Shown: positions 6,047 through 13,035, counted from the first letter of the stretch. The stretch: 16,686 nt of DNA from Tenericutes bacterium ADurb.BinA155 (GCA_002068375.1 MVZL01000013.1:1-16686); one strand, 5' to 3'. Notes: a model not told the origin generated them from the letters alone. Program-made: numbers and translations.

Positions 6047-7981
6047 TTATTCCTTCCGGGCTTTCTTCTTCTTGCTCACGAGGTAGATCCCCGCGATGGC
6101 AAGAAGCGTCAGCACGCCAGAAGCGGCGACGATGATGAGAGTCATCGAAGTCGCGGAAACGGTCGAGGTCGGAGTCACGATGTGGCCCGCCTGGTCGATG
6201 AAGACCGGCAAATAGCCATTGGTGCCATTATTATCGGTTAAGGTGTACGTCGAATCGTCGTAGAGGTAGATCTTGGTGCTGTGGTTCTTGTTGTACCATT
6301 TCACCATCGTGGTGAGCTTATCGTAGATCTTGACTCCGGCGAGCGAAGCCGTGCCACCGGTATAGGAACCATTGAGGTATTGGCTGGCGTCGCTATAGTC
6401 GTAATCGTTCACGGTCTCCGTGAGGGCTTTGAAGATCGCCTTGCCGGTCGATCCGCCCTCGGTGAGGGTAACGTCCATCGCGTTATATTCAAGCGCGCAG
6501 CGCGCCACCACTTCATCGCTAACGCCACCCGGGCAGGTCTTGTACTGCTGGATGAAATCGCGGGTCGCATTGGCTTGCTCGGTCGGAGTGAAATACTGAG
6601 CGGTGCCACCCTCGGTGGTGATTTGGAAGTTGCTCATAAAGAATGGGCGATCGCTATTGATGGTGAAGGTTAACGAAATATGGCCAGTCTGCGGATTGGT
6701 CGCGAGGTTTTCATAAATCTTGGTGGCCGCGGTGGGCAGGTCGATTGCCGTCATGTGCCAACTGCCGATATAGCCTTCGACGCTGCCGCTAAAAGAAGTC
6801 CAGTAGGAGGAGCTGCCATAGGCATAGAATTCAAAGCGGGTCATGTTGACCCAAATATCGCGCGAAGTGAAGGTCACGGTGGTATAGGAAGAACCGGCCG
6901 CGCCGATCTGCCAATAGCCATCGCTGCCGAAATTATTGTATTCATCACCGGAATATCGCGGCGTGGCGGCGATGTCCCAAGAACCGGTGGTTAAAGTGCC
7001 CGGGGTGCTGAAGTTCACGGTCTTGCCATCCAAAGAAGCGGTCGTGGTTAATCCATTGACGTTGGTAAAACTCGCATCGGTATAGATCGCAGCCGGAATC
7101 GTCTTGCCCACCACCGCATTCACGTTGGTGACCCGGACATCCTTGCTCGCGGTAAAACCGCCATAAGAAACGCTCATGGTCTGAACGCCAAGTTTCATGG
7201 TGTTGACGAGCGAGCTCGTCACGGTTGCTAGCTTCGTGATATCCGCAGTCGAACCATCGCTATAATGGCCGGTCACGGCATAGTCATAAACGGTGCCTTC
7301 GTTCGCAAAGCCAATGCTATCGGCACCATCGAGGGTGATCGAAGTCAAAGTCCGATAGTTGAAGGTGATGTTCGAGATGATGACATCCGGTAAGCTGCTC
7401 CAATAGTAGCAATAGGAGCCAACAATAAAGTAAGTGTCGGAAACGACCGAGGAAGAATTGATCGTGAAGGTCTGATAACTCGTGGTTAAAGCCACCGAAG
7501 TATAAAGGTTGCTGTATTCGTTATAGGGATCGGTGCTAAAAGACGTCGCGCCTTTGACCAGCAAATAGGTCGGATAGGTCGACATGTAGTTGTAAGTGCC
7601 GGAAAGTTTGGCGGTGACGCTGATGCTGTAATAATGCTCATCAAGGGCTTCGGTGTTGCCGACGAAGCCATTATTCAAAATCGAAGCTTGGCAGAAGGCC
7701 CCGGTCTTCTTTTTGCAATAATTGAGCCAGAACTGAGTCGCGCTAACGCCACTCACGGTGTGGTAAGCGTAGGTATAATTCCCGCTAAGAGACGGGCTTA
7801 AGGTCGAGGAGGAATTAAGAACGATCGCCGAGGAGGAGGCGGCCGCTCCGACTTCTTGGGTGGGACGCGCACTCTCGCGCGTAAAAGAAAAAGCAGCAAA
7901 ACCAGCGGCGATTAAGCTGAACGCGGCGAGCAAGCCTAAACTGGCTCGTTTAAAGATTTTGTTCCCCCCTAACCTTTTCAT
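6047..7981 (-). CDS. Secreted, membrane-anchored surface protein, paralogue 3
   Basis: 644 aa from the ATG at 7979-7981, preceded by AAGGA seven bases upstream. The frame is open further upstream, but that part overlaps the promoter and lacks signal-peptide character. Order: signal peptide MKRLGGNKIFKR plus hydrophobic 13-33; Tyr/Ser-rich N-terminal domain (about 50-208); Ig-like repeat (about 212-286, SITLDGADSIGFA to ASKDVRVTNV); beta-sandwich insert (about 297-460, with GYWQIG, VTFTSRDIW); shared C-terminal domain (about 467-568, YKTCPGGVSD with C482, ARCALEYNAM with C495, ETVNDYDY); membrane helix (about 612-634, MTLIIVAASG); and SKKKKARKE. Modules follow the same order as paralogue 2, with closely matching insert and C-terminus, so the array arose by tandem duplication. 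The N-terminal domains differ most, suggesting different ligands. Confidence 0.9.
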   Translation of the reverse strand: MKRLGGNKIFKRASLGLLAAFSLIAAGFAAFSFTRESARPTQEVGAAASSSAIVLNSSSTLSPSLSGNYTYAYHTVSGVSATQFWLNYCKKKTGAFCQASILNNGFVGNTEALDEHYYSISVTAKLSGTYNYMSTYPTYLLVKGATSFSTDPYNEYSNLYTSVALTTSYQTFTINSSSVVSDTYFIVGSYCYYWSSLPDVIISNITFNYRTLTSITLDGADSIGFANEGTVYDYAVTGHYSDGSTADITKLATVTSSLVNTMKLGVQTMSVSYGGFTASKDVRVTNVNAVVGKTIPAAIYTDASFTNVNGLTTTASLDGKTVNFSTPGTLTTGSWDIAATPRYSGDEYNNFGSDGYWQIGAAGSSYTTVTFTSRDIWVNMTRFEFYAYGSSSYWTSFSGSVEGYIGSWHMTAIDLPTAATKIYENLATNPQTGHISLTFTINSDRPFFMSNFQITTEGGTAQYFTPTEQANATRDFIQQYKTCPGGVSDEVVARCALEYNAMDVTLTEGGSTGKAIFKALTETVNDYDYSDASQYLNGSYTGGTASLAGVKIYDKLTTMVKWYNKNHSTKIYLYDDSTYTLTDNNGTNGYLPVFIDQAGHIVTPTSTVSATSMTLIIVAASGVLTLLAIAGIYLVSKKKKARKE

Positions 7982-8042
7982 CTTGCGTTCCTTAGTCTGT
8001 TTTTGCTTACCTTGTGTAAATACCTTTTGCTCGGCTGGATAT

Positions 8043-8087
8043 AATATACAGGCAGTTACAAGTTTGTACAAAATGTAAGCGGTTACA
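8043..8087 (-). promoter_or_regulatory. Promoter with perfect cre box, surface gene 3
   Basis: On the minus strand: TGTAACCGCTTACA (8074-8087), two bases, -35 TTGTAC (8066-8071), 17 bases, -10 TATATT (8043-8048). The box differs in sequence from those of genes 1 and 2 but keeps all fixed cre positions and the same offset from the -35. The leader is about 55 bases. The rest of the gap up to 8220 shows nothing else I can name. Confidence 0.7.
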
Positions 8088-8220
8088 ATGACCACCCTTT
8101 TGGGTATTTAAACATGAAAGATTAGTTTTTATCGGCACTTTATCCGTTGACAATTTGTCCATTGATTAGCCCTTTTTTCAAGGTAGAAAAGCCTTTTGGG
8201 TTCCGCCATTTGGTCCGGGC

Positions 8221-8249
8221 AAAAGAAAAAGGTCATTGGCTGACCTTTT
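8221..8249 (-). terminator. Terminator of the gltX-flavodoxin operon
   Basis: AAAAGGTCA (8241-8249) pairs with TGACCTTTT (8227-8235) around five bases on the minus strand, followed by a run TTTTTCTTTT. It lies about 25 bases after the flavodoxin stop codon. Confidence 0.85.
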
Positions 8250-8252
8250 GCG

Positions 8253-8265
8253 TGACAGGCTGTCA
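8253..8265. repeat. Palindrome TGACAGgCTGTCA
   Basis: Perfect 6-bp inverted repeat around one base, between the flavodoxin stop and its terminator. The core GACAGgCTGTC is identical to that at 3561-3573. It may simply add to RNA structure at the operon end. Confidence 0.35.
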
Positions 8266-8272
8266 AATCACC

Positions 8273-8686
8273 TTAAAGAAACTCTTGGGCCCAGCTCTTT
8301 GCTAAGGCAAGATCGGCCTCGTCGGGATGGCCCTTCTTTAAGCCCATGAAGTGGCCGGTGACATGAAGGCTTCTTGCGTCTAAGGGGAGGGCGCATTTCT
8401 TCGCGAGCTGCCCCATCTTCTCAATCGCGTCATTGCTCCAGGTATTCGTCGAAAATAAGACCAGATGCTGGATGAGTTCGGGTTTTAAGCTCCGGAGGAA
8501 TTCCTTGACCTTCGGATCAAGGCCCCCACCATAGATCGCTCCGCCAAGGAAGAGGGTGTTCACCGGATCCTTTAACGTGATCTCCCCATCTAAGGGGATG
8601 CTTTTCACCCCAAGACAAGCGGCTAAAGCCTCCGCCACCTTCTGGGTGTTCCCGGTTTTGCTGAAGTAATAAACCGCGAATTCCAT
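8273..8686 (-). CDS. Flavodoxin-like protein
   Basis: 137 aa, the usual size of a short-chain flavodoxin. It starts MEFAVYYFSKTGNTQKVAEAL: beta-strand, then phosphate-binding loop S9-K-T-G-N-T14 for FMN, then helix. IYGGGLDP (about 51-58) and FSTNTWSND (about 79-87) occupy the positions of the loops that flank the flavin ring in this fold. The expected role is a soluble FMN-binding one-electron carrier, or a flavodoxin-fold reductase; the partner is not shown. Its Shine-Dalgarno (AAAGGAG) lies inside the last codons of gltX, six bases separate the two genes, and one terminator follows, so it is the second gene of the gltX operon. No functional tie to glutamate charging is apparent. Confidence 0.85.
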   Translation of the reverse strand: MEFAVYYFSKTGNTQKVAEALAACLGVKSIPLDGEITLKDPVNTLFLGGAIYGGGLDPKVKEFLRSLKPELIQHLVLFSTNTWSNDAIEKMGQLAKKCALPLDARSLHVTGHFMGLKKGHPDEADLALAKSWAQEFL

Positions 8687-8692
8687 GCCGGG

Positions 8693-10360
8693 TTACTCCT
8701 TTAAGAGCAAGGCAATCTTCTCTAAGCGGATCGCGACTTCGTTCTTGCCCAAGATCTCCAAGATCTCATGGAGGTTCGGGGATTGGACTGAGCCGGTTAA
8801 AGCGACCCGGAGGATCTCCGCGGCGTCGCTGACCGAGCCTAAATAAGCGCTCGGATTGGCTTTATAGTCTTTATTGGACTCGGCGAACTTATGGGCTTTG
8901 GCGATTTCCTTCACCCCCGCCCACCACGTCTGCTCATCGCTCCCGTAGATCATGTGGGCCCCTAAGTCCTCGAGCAAGGACGCTAAATCCTTCTGCTGGA
9001 ACTTCGGATTAAACGGCAGCCCCTTGGCCACGATCTTCTCCCACTCTTCATAGTAGAAGAAACGGGTGAGCGGTTCGATATCGCTGAACTTCGCATAGTC
9101 TTTCCGGGGATTGGGCCGGTTCTTCTCGATATTGAGGATCTTGCCGAAATAGGCTTCGTCCTTGTCGATCCTTTGATAGAAGGCTTCGTTATGGGCTAAG
9201 GCCCAGGCTTTCACTTTCGGAAGTAAGGAAGCGGCTGGCTCCTTCGCCATCATCTCTTTAGCGAAATAGGAGAGCTTATCGAGGTCGAATAAGGCCCCAT
9301 CGAGCGACATCTTGCTGAGGCTAAAGGGGAAGGCGCTTAAATCGAAGCTCTTATTGGCGATCGACCATTCCTCGAAGTTGCTATTGGCGATGCTCATAAG
9401 GTAGACCAATAACGCTTCGGGCTCATAACCTTCATCGAGAAAATAGGAGACCGCGGCTTCCGGATCCTTGCGTTTGCTGAGTTTCCGTTTATTGCCGTGA
9501 TCGAGTTTCATGATGTTCGGGATGTGGGCGTATTTGGGCGCTTGCCAGCCTAAGGCCCTGAACATATCAAGGTGGATCGGGGTGGACGGAATCCACTCCT
9601 CGCCCCGGGTGATTAAGGTCGTCCGCATGAAGTGATCGTCGACCACGTGGGCGAAGTGATAGGTCGGAAGGCCATCCGACTTCAAAATCACGACATCGAC
9701 GTCGTTATCCTGAAGTTCGATCTCGCCGCGGATCGCATCGACGAATTTGGTTTTCTTATCGTGATCGCCATTGCTGCGGTAACGGATGACCCACGGGGTC
9801 CCCGCTTTGATTCTCGCGATCCGCTCATCGACCGTTAAGTTCCGGTCGCGCGCGTAAGCACCATAATATCCGGGAAGGACCTTATTGGCTTCCTGAGCCG
9901 CCCGGATCTTCTCAAGATCTTCGGTGGTCGCAAAGTCGGGATAGGCCCGGCCCCGGCGAATTAATTCTTTGATGACGATCTTATAGATGTCTTTCCGTAA
10001 CGATTGCTGATAGGGCCCGTAGTTTCCATTGTCCCCACTCGGGGTATAGCCTTCGTCGGCTTCTAAGCCGAAGGCCTTTAATTGTTCGATCAGTTGATCT
10101 CCACTGCCTTCGATCGTCCGTTTGGTATCGGTATCTTCGAGCCGGAAATAGAAAACGCCATGGCTTTGCTTCGCGATGGTGTAGCCGATCATCGAAGTGA
10201 AAAGCGAGCCGGTATGAAGGAAGCCCGTCGGAGAAGGCGCGAAGCGCGTGACCTCGGCTCCCGCTGGCAAATGCCGTTCCGGATAACGTTCCTCAAGCTC
10301 GGCAATACTGCCCGTCACTTTGGGGAAGAGAAGTTCCGCTAAATCATCATTAGTCGCCAT
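8693..10360 (-). CDS. gltX: Glutamate--tRNA ligase
   Basis: 555 aa, class I aminoacyl-tRNA synthetase that charges tRNA-Glu with glutamate in the cytoplasm. Visible signatures: RFAPSPTGFLHTGSL (39-53; HTGS at 49-52 is the HIGH-type motif), RLEDTD (73-78), the amino-acid/ATP site region GEEWIPSTP (253-261), and KLSKR (293-297), the KMSKS-type loop. The C-terminal third is the helical anticodon-binding part. Length exceeds the roughly 480 residues of many bacterial enzymes: it has an N-terminal extension of about 37 residues before the first strand and several inserts, as in the longer clostridial GltX enzymes. The start has AAAGGA nine bases upstream. The only Glu tRNA in view is the CUC species at 323-397. 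Whether it also charges tRNA-Gln (non-discriminating) cannot be judged. Confidence 0.95.
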   Translation of the reverse strand: MATNDDLAELLFPKVTGSIAELEERYPERHLPAGAEVTRFAPSPTGFLHTGSLFTSMIGYTIAKQSHGVFYFRLEDTDTKRTIEGSGDQLIEQLKAFGLEADEGYTPSGDNGNYGPYQQSLRKDIYKIVIKELIRRGRAYPDFATTEDLEKIRAAQEANKVLPGYYGAYARDRNLTVDERIARIKAGTPWVIRYRSNGDHDKKTKFVDAIRGEIELQDNDVDVVILKSDGLPTYHFAHVVDDHFMRTTLITRGEEWIPSTPIHLDMFRALGWQAPKYAHIPNIMKLDHGNKRKLSKRKDPEAAVSYFLDEGYEPEALLVYLMSIANSNFEEWSIANKSFDLSAFPFSLSKMSLDGALFDLDKLSYFAKEMMAKEPAASLLPKVKAWALAHNEAFYQRIDKDEAYFGKILNIEKNRPNPRKDYAKFSDIEPLTRFFYYEEWEKIVAKGLPFNPKFQQKDLASLLEDLGAHMIYGSDEQTWWAGVKEIAKAHKFAESNKDYKANPSAYLGSVSDAAEILRVALTGSVQSPNLHEILEILGKNEVAIRLEKIALLLKE

Positions 10361-10391
10361 AATTAATCGTCCTTTGGTTTTTCCGTTTGTG

Positions 10392-10397
10392 ATTATA
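10392..10397 (-). promoter_or_regulatory. -10 element of gltX
   Basis: TATAAT on the minus strand, about 31 bases from the gltX ATG. The hexamer 17 bases upstream (TGGCAC) is a poor -35. It sits back to back with the tRNA-Gly promoter at 10422-10450; the two -35 regions nearly touch. Confidence 0.5.
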
Positions 10398-10421
10398 GCC
10401 TAGGGGGATAATAAGTGCCAC

Positions 10422-10450
10422 TTGATTAACAAAAAGCCATTATCTATAAT
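10422..10450 (+). promoter_or_regulatory. Sigma-A promoter of tRNA-Gly
   Basis: TTGATT (10422-10427), 17 bases, then a perfect TATAAT (10445-10450). The tRNA begins about 17 bases after the predicted start. It is a strong stable-RNA type promoter, divergent from gltX. Confidence 0.8.
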
Positions 10451-10473
10451 GGACGAGCCTAAAAAGGCACACT

Positions 10474-10547
10474 GCAGGTGTAGTTCAGTGGTAGAACATT
10501 ACCTTGCCAAGGTAAATATGCGGGTCCGATTCCCGTCACTTGCTCCA
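10474..10547 (+). tRNA. tRNA-Gly (anticodon GCC), atypical T-loop
   Basis: 74 bases with encoded CCA. Acceptor GCAGGTG/CACTTGC with one G-U pair and discriminator T. D-arm GTTC-AGTGGTA-GAAC retains the GG pair. Anticodon stem TTACC/GGTAA with loop TTGCCAA gives GCC. T-stem GCGGG/CCCGT encloses loop TCCGATT: position 55 is C where nearly all elongator tRNAs have T (pseudouridine 55). The variable region is four bases, one fewer than in Bacillus tRNA-Gly(GCC), which it otherwise resembles. Confidence 0.92.
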
Positions 10548-10558
10548 GCAGTCAAATC

Positions 10559-10586
10559 GCCCCGATTAAGTCGGGGCTTTCTTTTG
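10559..10586 (+). terminator. Terminator of tRNA-Gly
   Basis: GCCCCGA (10559-10565) pairs with TCGGGGC (10571-10577) around TTAAG, followed by TTTCTTTTG. The converging nucleotidyltransferase gene may use the same stem from the other side, although it has no good T-run there. Confidence 0.9.
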
Positions 10587-10641
10587 TATTCTTGAGGTTA
10601 AAAAGACACCATTTTCTTCGAATTGGGAGGGCACTTTTGTT

Positions 10642-11298
10642 TCAAATTCGGTCGGGGAATGAAATATCGTTTTCTTGAGCCGTTCGTTGAATTTTCTTGG
10701 CCCAACTTCTCGGCAAAGAATCGAAAAGATCATAGAAATCTTCACGGCTTTTCCGCGAAGCTCTAATCATGATGAGCACGTTGTTAACGGCATCAAGATC
10801 TTTGGCTTGTTTTAGTGGGCTTCGCCTATCCCATATTAAAAGTTTTTGAAGACAGAAACTTGCTGGACTCGCCACTTTGACCACTACCCCTTCAAAATCA
10901 ACCGTAATATAAGAGCCCGAAAAGATATTCACATAGGGCAAGGTTTCAGCATAAATCCCGGCATTTCCAAGTCGGATCGTCGCGGCGCCATCCTTCGTCA
11001 AATTCGCCAAAAATTCGATCTCGAAATTGTCGGGGCTGATAAACCGGCTTTTGGCAGTTAGAGTATCCCGAACCAAATCGAAGTCCAACCCTTTAAGGGC
11101 ATCAATGACATTGCCTTTCGTCTCGATTCGTTTGGCATCAGGAACGTAGAAGTCCACGTCGGTGGTTTGGACCGTTGAAATGAAACCCTCAAAAATATGC
11201 TCATAAAAACAGAAGACTCCATGAGCCAATAATGATGAGGTGGGGCAAGAGACCTTCAGATGAAAGAACTTCCAAAATTGCCTTCAGCTGCTTTTCAT
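10642..11298 (-). pseudogene. GSU2403-type nucleotidyltransferase (NTP_transf_8), two frameshifts
   Basis: The main frame (10642 to about 11204) encodes YEHIFEGFISTVQTTDVDFYVP and onward to the stop, with TTDVD as the D-x-D metal motif. The expected family N-terminus is present just upstream, but in another frame: QLKAILEVLSSEGLLPHL and IIIGSWSLLF, with GS as the nucleotide-binding motif. Dropping one base from the five-A run at 11205-11209 (plus strand) joins them as GSWSLLFYEHIF. The only well-placed start is ATG 11296-11298, overlapping the previous stop as ATGA. It reads MKSS-stop unless one base is added to the four-T run at 11292-11295, giving MKKQLKAIL. The two indels have opposite sign, so the start and the body share a frame while the first part is out of frame. 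A restart at TTG 11227-11229 would make a product lacking GS. Family members transfer nucleotides; the target is unknown. Confidence 0.75.
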
Positions 11299-11612
11299 TG
11301 TTTTTCGTACGGCTTTAGGGCTTTGCACAAGCGGACTTGTTCGGCGAGGCAACGTTTGAGATTATCTCGAATCCTCTGGTATTCCTTAAAATCGCTCCGG
11401 GCTTGATCCGCTTCTGGAGAGCCCGCTGGTCCAATATAAATGGAATGGACGTTTTTCCCTTGCCGGGAGACCCGGTAAAGATAAGAATGCCCTCGAATCT
11501 GGCGGCAATAGAGAGAACCTTTCGGTAACTTTAAAAGCAAGCCACGGTAGCTGTTCTCATTCGCTTTTTGCCGTTCCAGTTCTTCCGCTAAAACTCCTGC
11601 GACGATGGACAT
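11295..11612 (-). CDS. Small protein coupled to the nucleotidyltransferase (possible antitoxin)
   Basis: 105 aa from the ATG at 11610-11612, chosen because GGGAGA lies five to six bases upstream; the frame also extends to a GTG at 11628-11630 without a better site. An N-terminal helix (about 4-20) is followed by LLLKLPKGSLYCRQIRGHSY (25-44) and YRVSRQGKNVHSIYIG (46-61). This is the strand-rich pattern with GK...S.YIG seen in many small Firmicutes proteins of unknown function. A charged helical C-terminus follows (about 66-105). Its stop overlaps the start of the nucleotidyltransferase gene (ATGA), so the two were built as a coupled pair. With a repeat-rich promoter in front, the layout resembles a toxin-antitoxin or abortive-infection module in which the first gene autoregulates. 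That role is inference. The pair is probably inactive here because its partner is broken. Confidence 0.7.
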   Translation of the reverse strand: MSIVAGVLAEELERQKANENSYRGLLLKLPKGSLYCRQIRGHSYLYRVSRQGKNVHSIYIGPAGSPEADQARSDFKEYQRIRDNLKRCLAEQVRLCKALKPYEKQ

Positions 11613-11632
11613 ATTCTCTCCCAAAATCACGA

Positions 11633-11701
11633 TACACTAAGTCTGGGAGAATTACACTACATTTAACTTTATTTATATTATTTGTAGTGTATTTTATGCA
11701 A
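11633..11701 (-). promoter_or_regulatory. Promoter with TACACTA operator repeats
   Basis: TACACTACA (11653-11661) and TGTAGTGTA (11683-11691) form a perfect 9-bp inverted repeat flanking the AT-rich -10 region. A third, shorter TACACTA stands at 11633-11639 in the leader. On the minus strand, TTGCAT (11696-11701) and TATAAA (11672-11677) with 18 bases between them are a plausible promoter. ATTCTCCCA and TGGGAGAgAAT form another imperfect inverted pair across the leader, the latter holding the ribosome binding site. The stretch 11702-11842 holds nothing else I recognise. Confidence 0.55.
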
Positions 11702-11842
11702 CATTTTCATCGTTTCGAGGATTTGTTGTGCAAAGCAGCTCCTTTCACCTTTTATATAGGGGGCAATTGGGCAAAAAGGACGAAGAATCGTTAAAAAGTC
11801 CGATGTCGTCTGTCAAATTTATTAGTTTCTCAAGCGTGGACT

Positions 11843-11876
11843 AAAAAAGCCCCTCGGAATCGTCTTCCTGAGGGGC
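11843..11876 (-). terminator. Terminator of the zinc-ribbon membrane protein gene
   Basis: GCCCCTC (11870-11876) pairs with GAGGGGC (11849-11855) on the minus strand, followed by six T residues. It begins about eight bases after the stop codon. Confidence 0.9.
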
Positions 11877-11884
11877 CATTCGTT

Positions 11885-12847
11885 TTACTTCGCTTCGGGT
11901 TCGGCTTCGGGTTCGGCTTCGGGTTTCCGATGAATCGCTTTGATCATGAAGCTCAAACTCCAGAAGAACGCGCAGATGGAAAGGATCGCGCCAGTGATGA
12001 GGCAAATCAAAACGGCGAGATTTAACCAAAAGGCGCTGCTCCCGAGATAATTCATGATGTTGCTGATATTGCCCACGACATCCATAATGAATTTGTACTC
12101 GAAAGCGTAGAAGCTATCTTCGATCGCCCCGCTCTTGGAGTAGACGAGGGCTAAGGAGACCGCACCTAACACGACCGCCATGAAGATGAAGCATAGGATC
12201 CCAAAGACCTTATTTTTCGCTTTGACTTGGATCTTCGCGAAGATCCCAGCGGCCAAAGCGAGGACCGCGGCTCCCGCTAGACCATAGATCGCATAGGGAT
12301 AGGTATCGAGGACCGCGCCAAGAATAAGGATCGTGACCGCCAATGCGAAGAAGATGAACATCGAGATCCCTTCGCCTAAGATGTGGCCCGCGTGTTTCTT
12401 AAATTTATCGGGCTTAACTTTCGGAGCGGGTTCTCCGACATTGATGACCGCGGGGCCATTACTTGAGACCGGGCGTTCGCTCGTATCAGGGAGAAGATGG
12501 GCGCCGCAGCTCGGGCAATACGGGGCCTTCGCATACGGAAGCGGTTTCCCGCAATGCGCGCAGAAAATAACCGGTTGGGCTTTTGCAAAATCAAGACCGC
12601 ACTTGCTGCAGAAATGAGCCCCAGGCAGTAAAGGAGCGCCGCAGCTCGGGCAGAGCGTCCCTAAAGTGGGAGCGGGTTGAATGACGGGGGTCGCGGGTCC
12701 AGCGGGCTTTGCCGCGGGTTCGGCTGCCGGCGCGGGCTTCGCCCCGGTATCAACCTTCGTCGTCACGCCTTTTTCCGCGGTCACGTTGATCTCGCCGGTT
12801 GTGGGGTCGATCGTCGCGTTACCATTGATCACTTCAATTTTTGCCAT
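11885..12847 (-). CDS. Double zinc-ribbon integral membrane protein
   Basis: 320 aa from the ATG at 12845-12847, which follows GGAGGAG by six bases; an in-frame TTG five codons earlier overlaps that site and is rejected. After a short N-terminal strand region and an Ala/Pro-rich linker (about 36-60), two zinc ribbons are clear: C66-PSC69...C80-SKC83 and C96-AHC99...C111-PSC114. Then come four predicted membrane helices (about 162-182, 187-208, 217-240, 275-305) and a cytoplasmic tail ending PEAEPEAEPEAK. Proteins with this build are common in Firmicutes and lack an assigned function. The ribbons probably scaffold protein contacts on the cytoplasmic side rather than bind DNA. It is a single-gene unit, divergent from add, with its own terminator. 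Confidence 0.85.
   Translation of the reverse strand: MAKIEVINGNATIDPTTGEINVTAEKGVTTKVDTGAKPAPAAEPAAKPAGPATPVIQPAPTLGTLCPSCGAPLLPGAHFCSKCGLDFAKAQPVIFCAHCGKPLPYAKAPYCPSCGAHLLPDTSERPVSSNGPAVINVGEPAPKVKPDKFKKHAGHILGEGISMFIFFALAVTILILGAVLDTYPYAIYGLAGAAVLALAAGIFAKIQVKAKNKVFGILCFIFMAVVLGAVSLALVYSKSGAIEDSFYAFEYKFIMDVVGNISNIMNYLGSSAFWLNLAVLICLITGAILSICAFFWSLSFMIKAIHRKPEAEPEAEPEAK
11893..11925. repeat. 12-bp tandem repeat, 2.75 copies
   Basis: CTTCGGGTTCGG is repeated exactly twice and then partly a third time. It is in frame and encodes the PEAE repeats at the C-terminus of the zinc-ribbon protein. Copy number could change without a frameshift. Confidence 0.8.
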
Positions 12848-13035
12848 AAGTTGCTCCTCCAATGCTTCTTCACTAGTTTAGTGGAACCCCATGAAAATGC
12901 ACCTTGATTTTTGAAGAAGTTCATTTCGGCTTCCTTTCGATTCTGCCCTTTTAGCGGTTTCTTATGGCATTTGAACCCTGACTTCGTCAAAATTAATGTA
13001 GTGTCCGTTCGTTAAAAAAGGTAAGATAAACCCCT

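Noticed and set aside
7982..8095. N-terminal extension of surface gene 3
   Set aside because: It runs through the -10, -35 and cre box and has no signal-peptide character; the ATG at 7979-7981 with AAGGA in front is the real start.
11893..11925. CRISPR-like or other spaced repeats
   Set aside because: The repeat is a short tandem coding repeat; no spaced direct repeats of CRISPR type, transposase or IS end was seen anywhere in the window.
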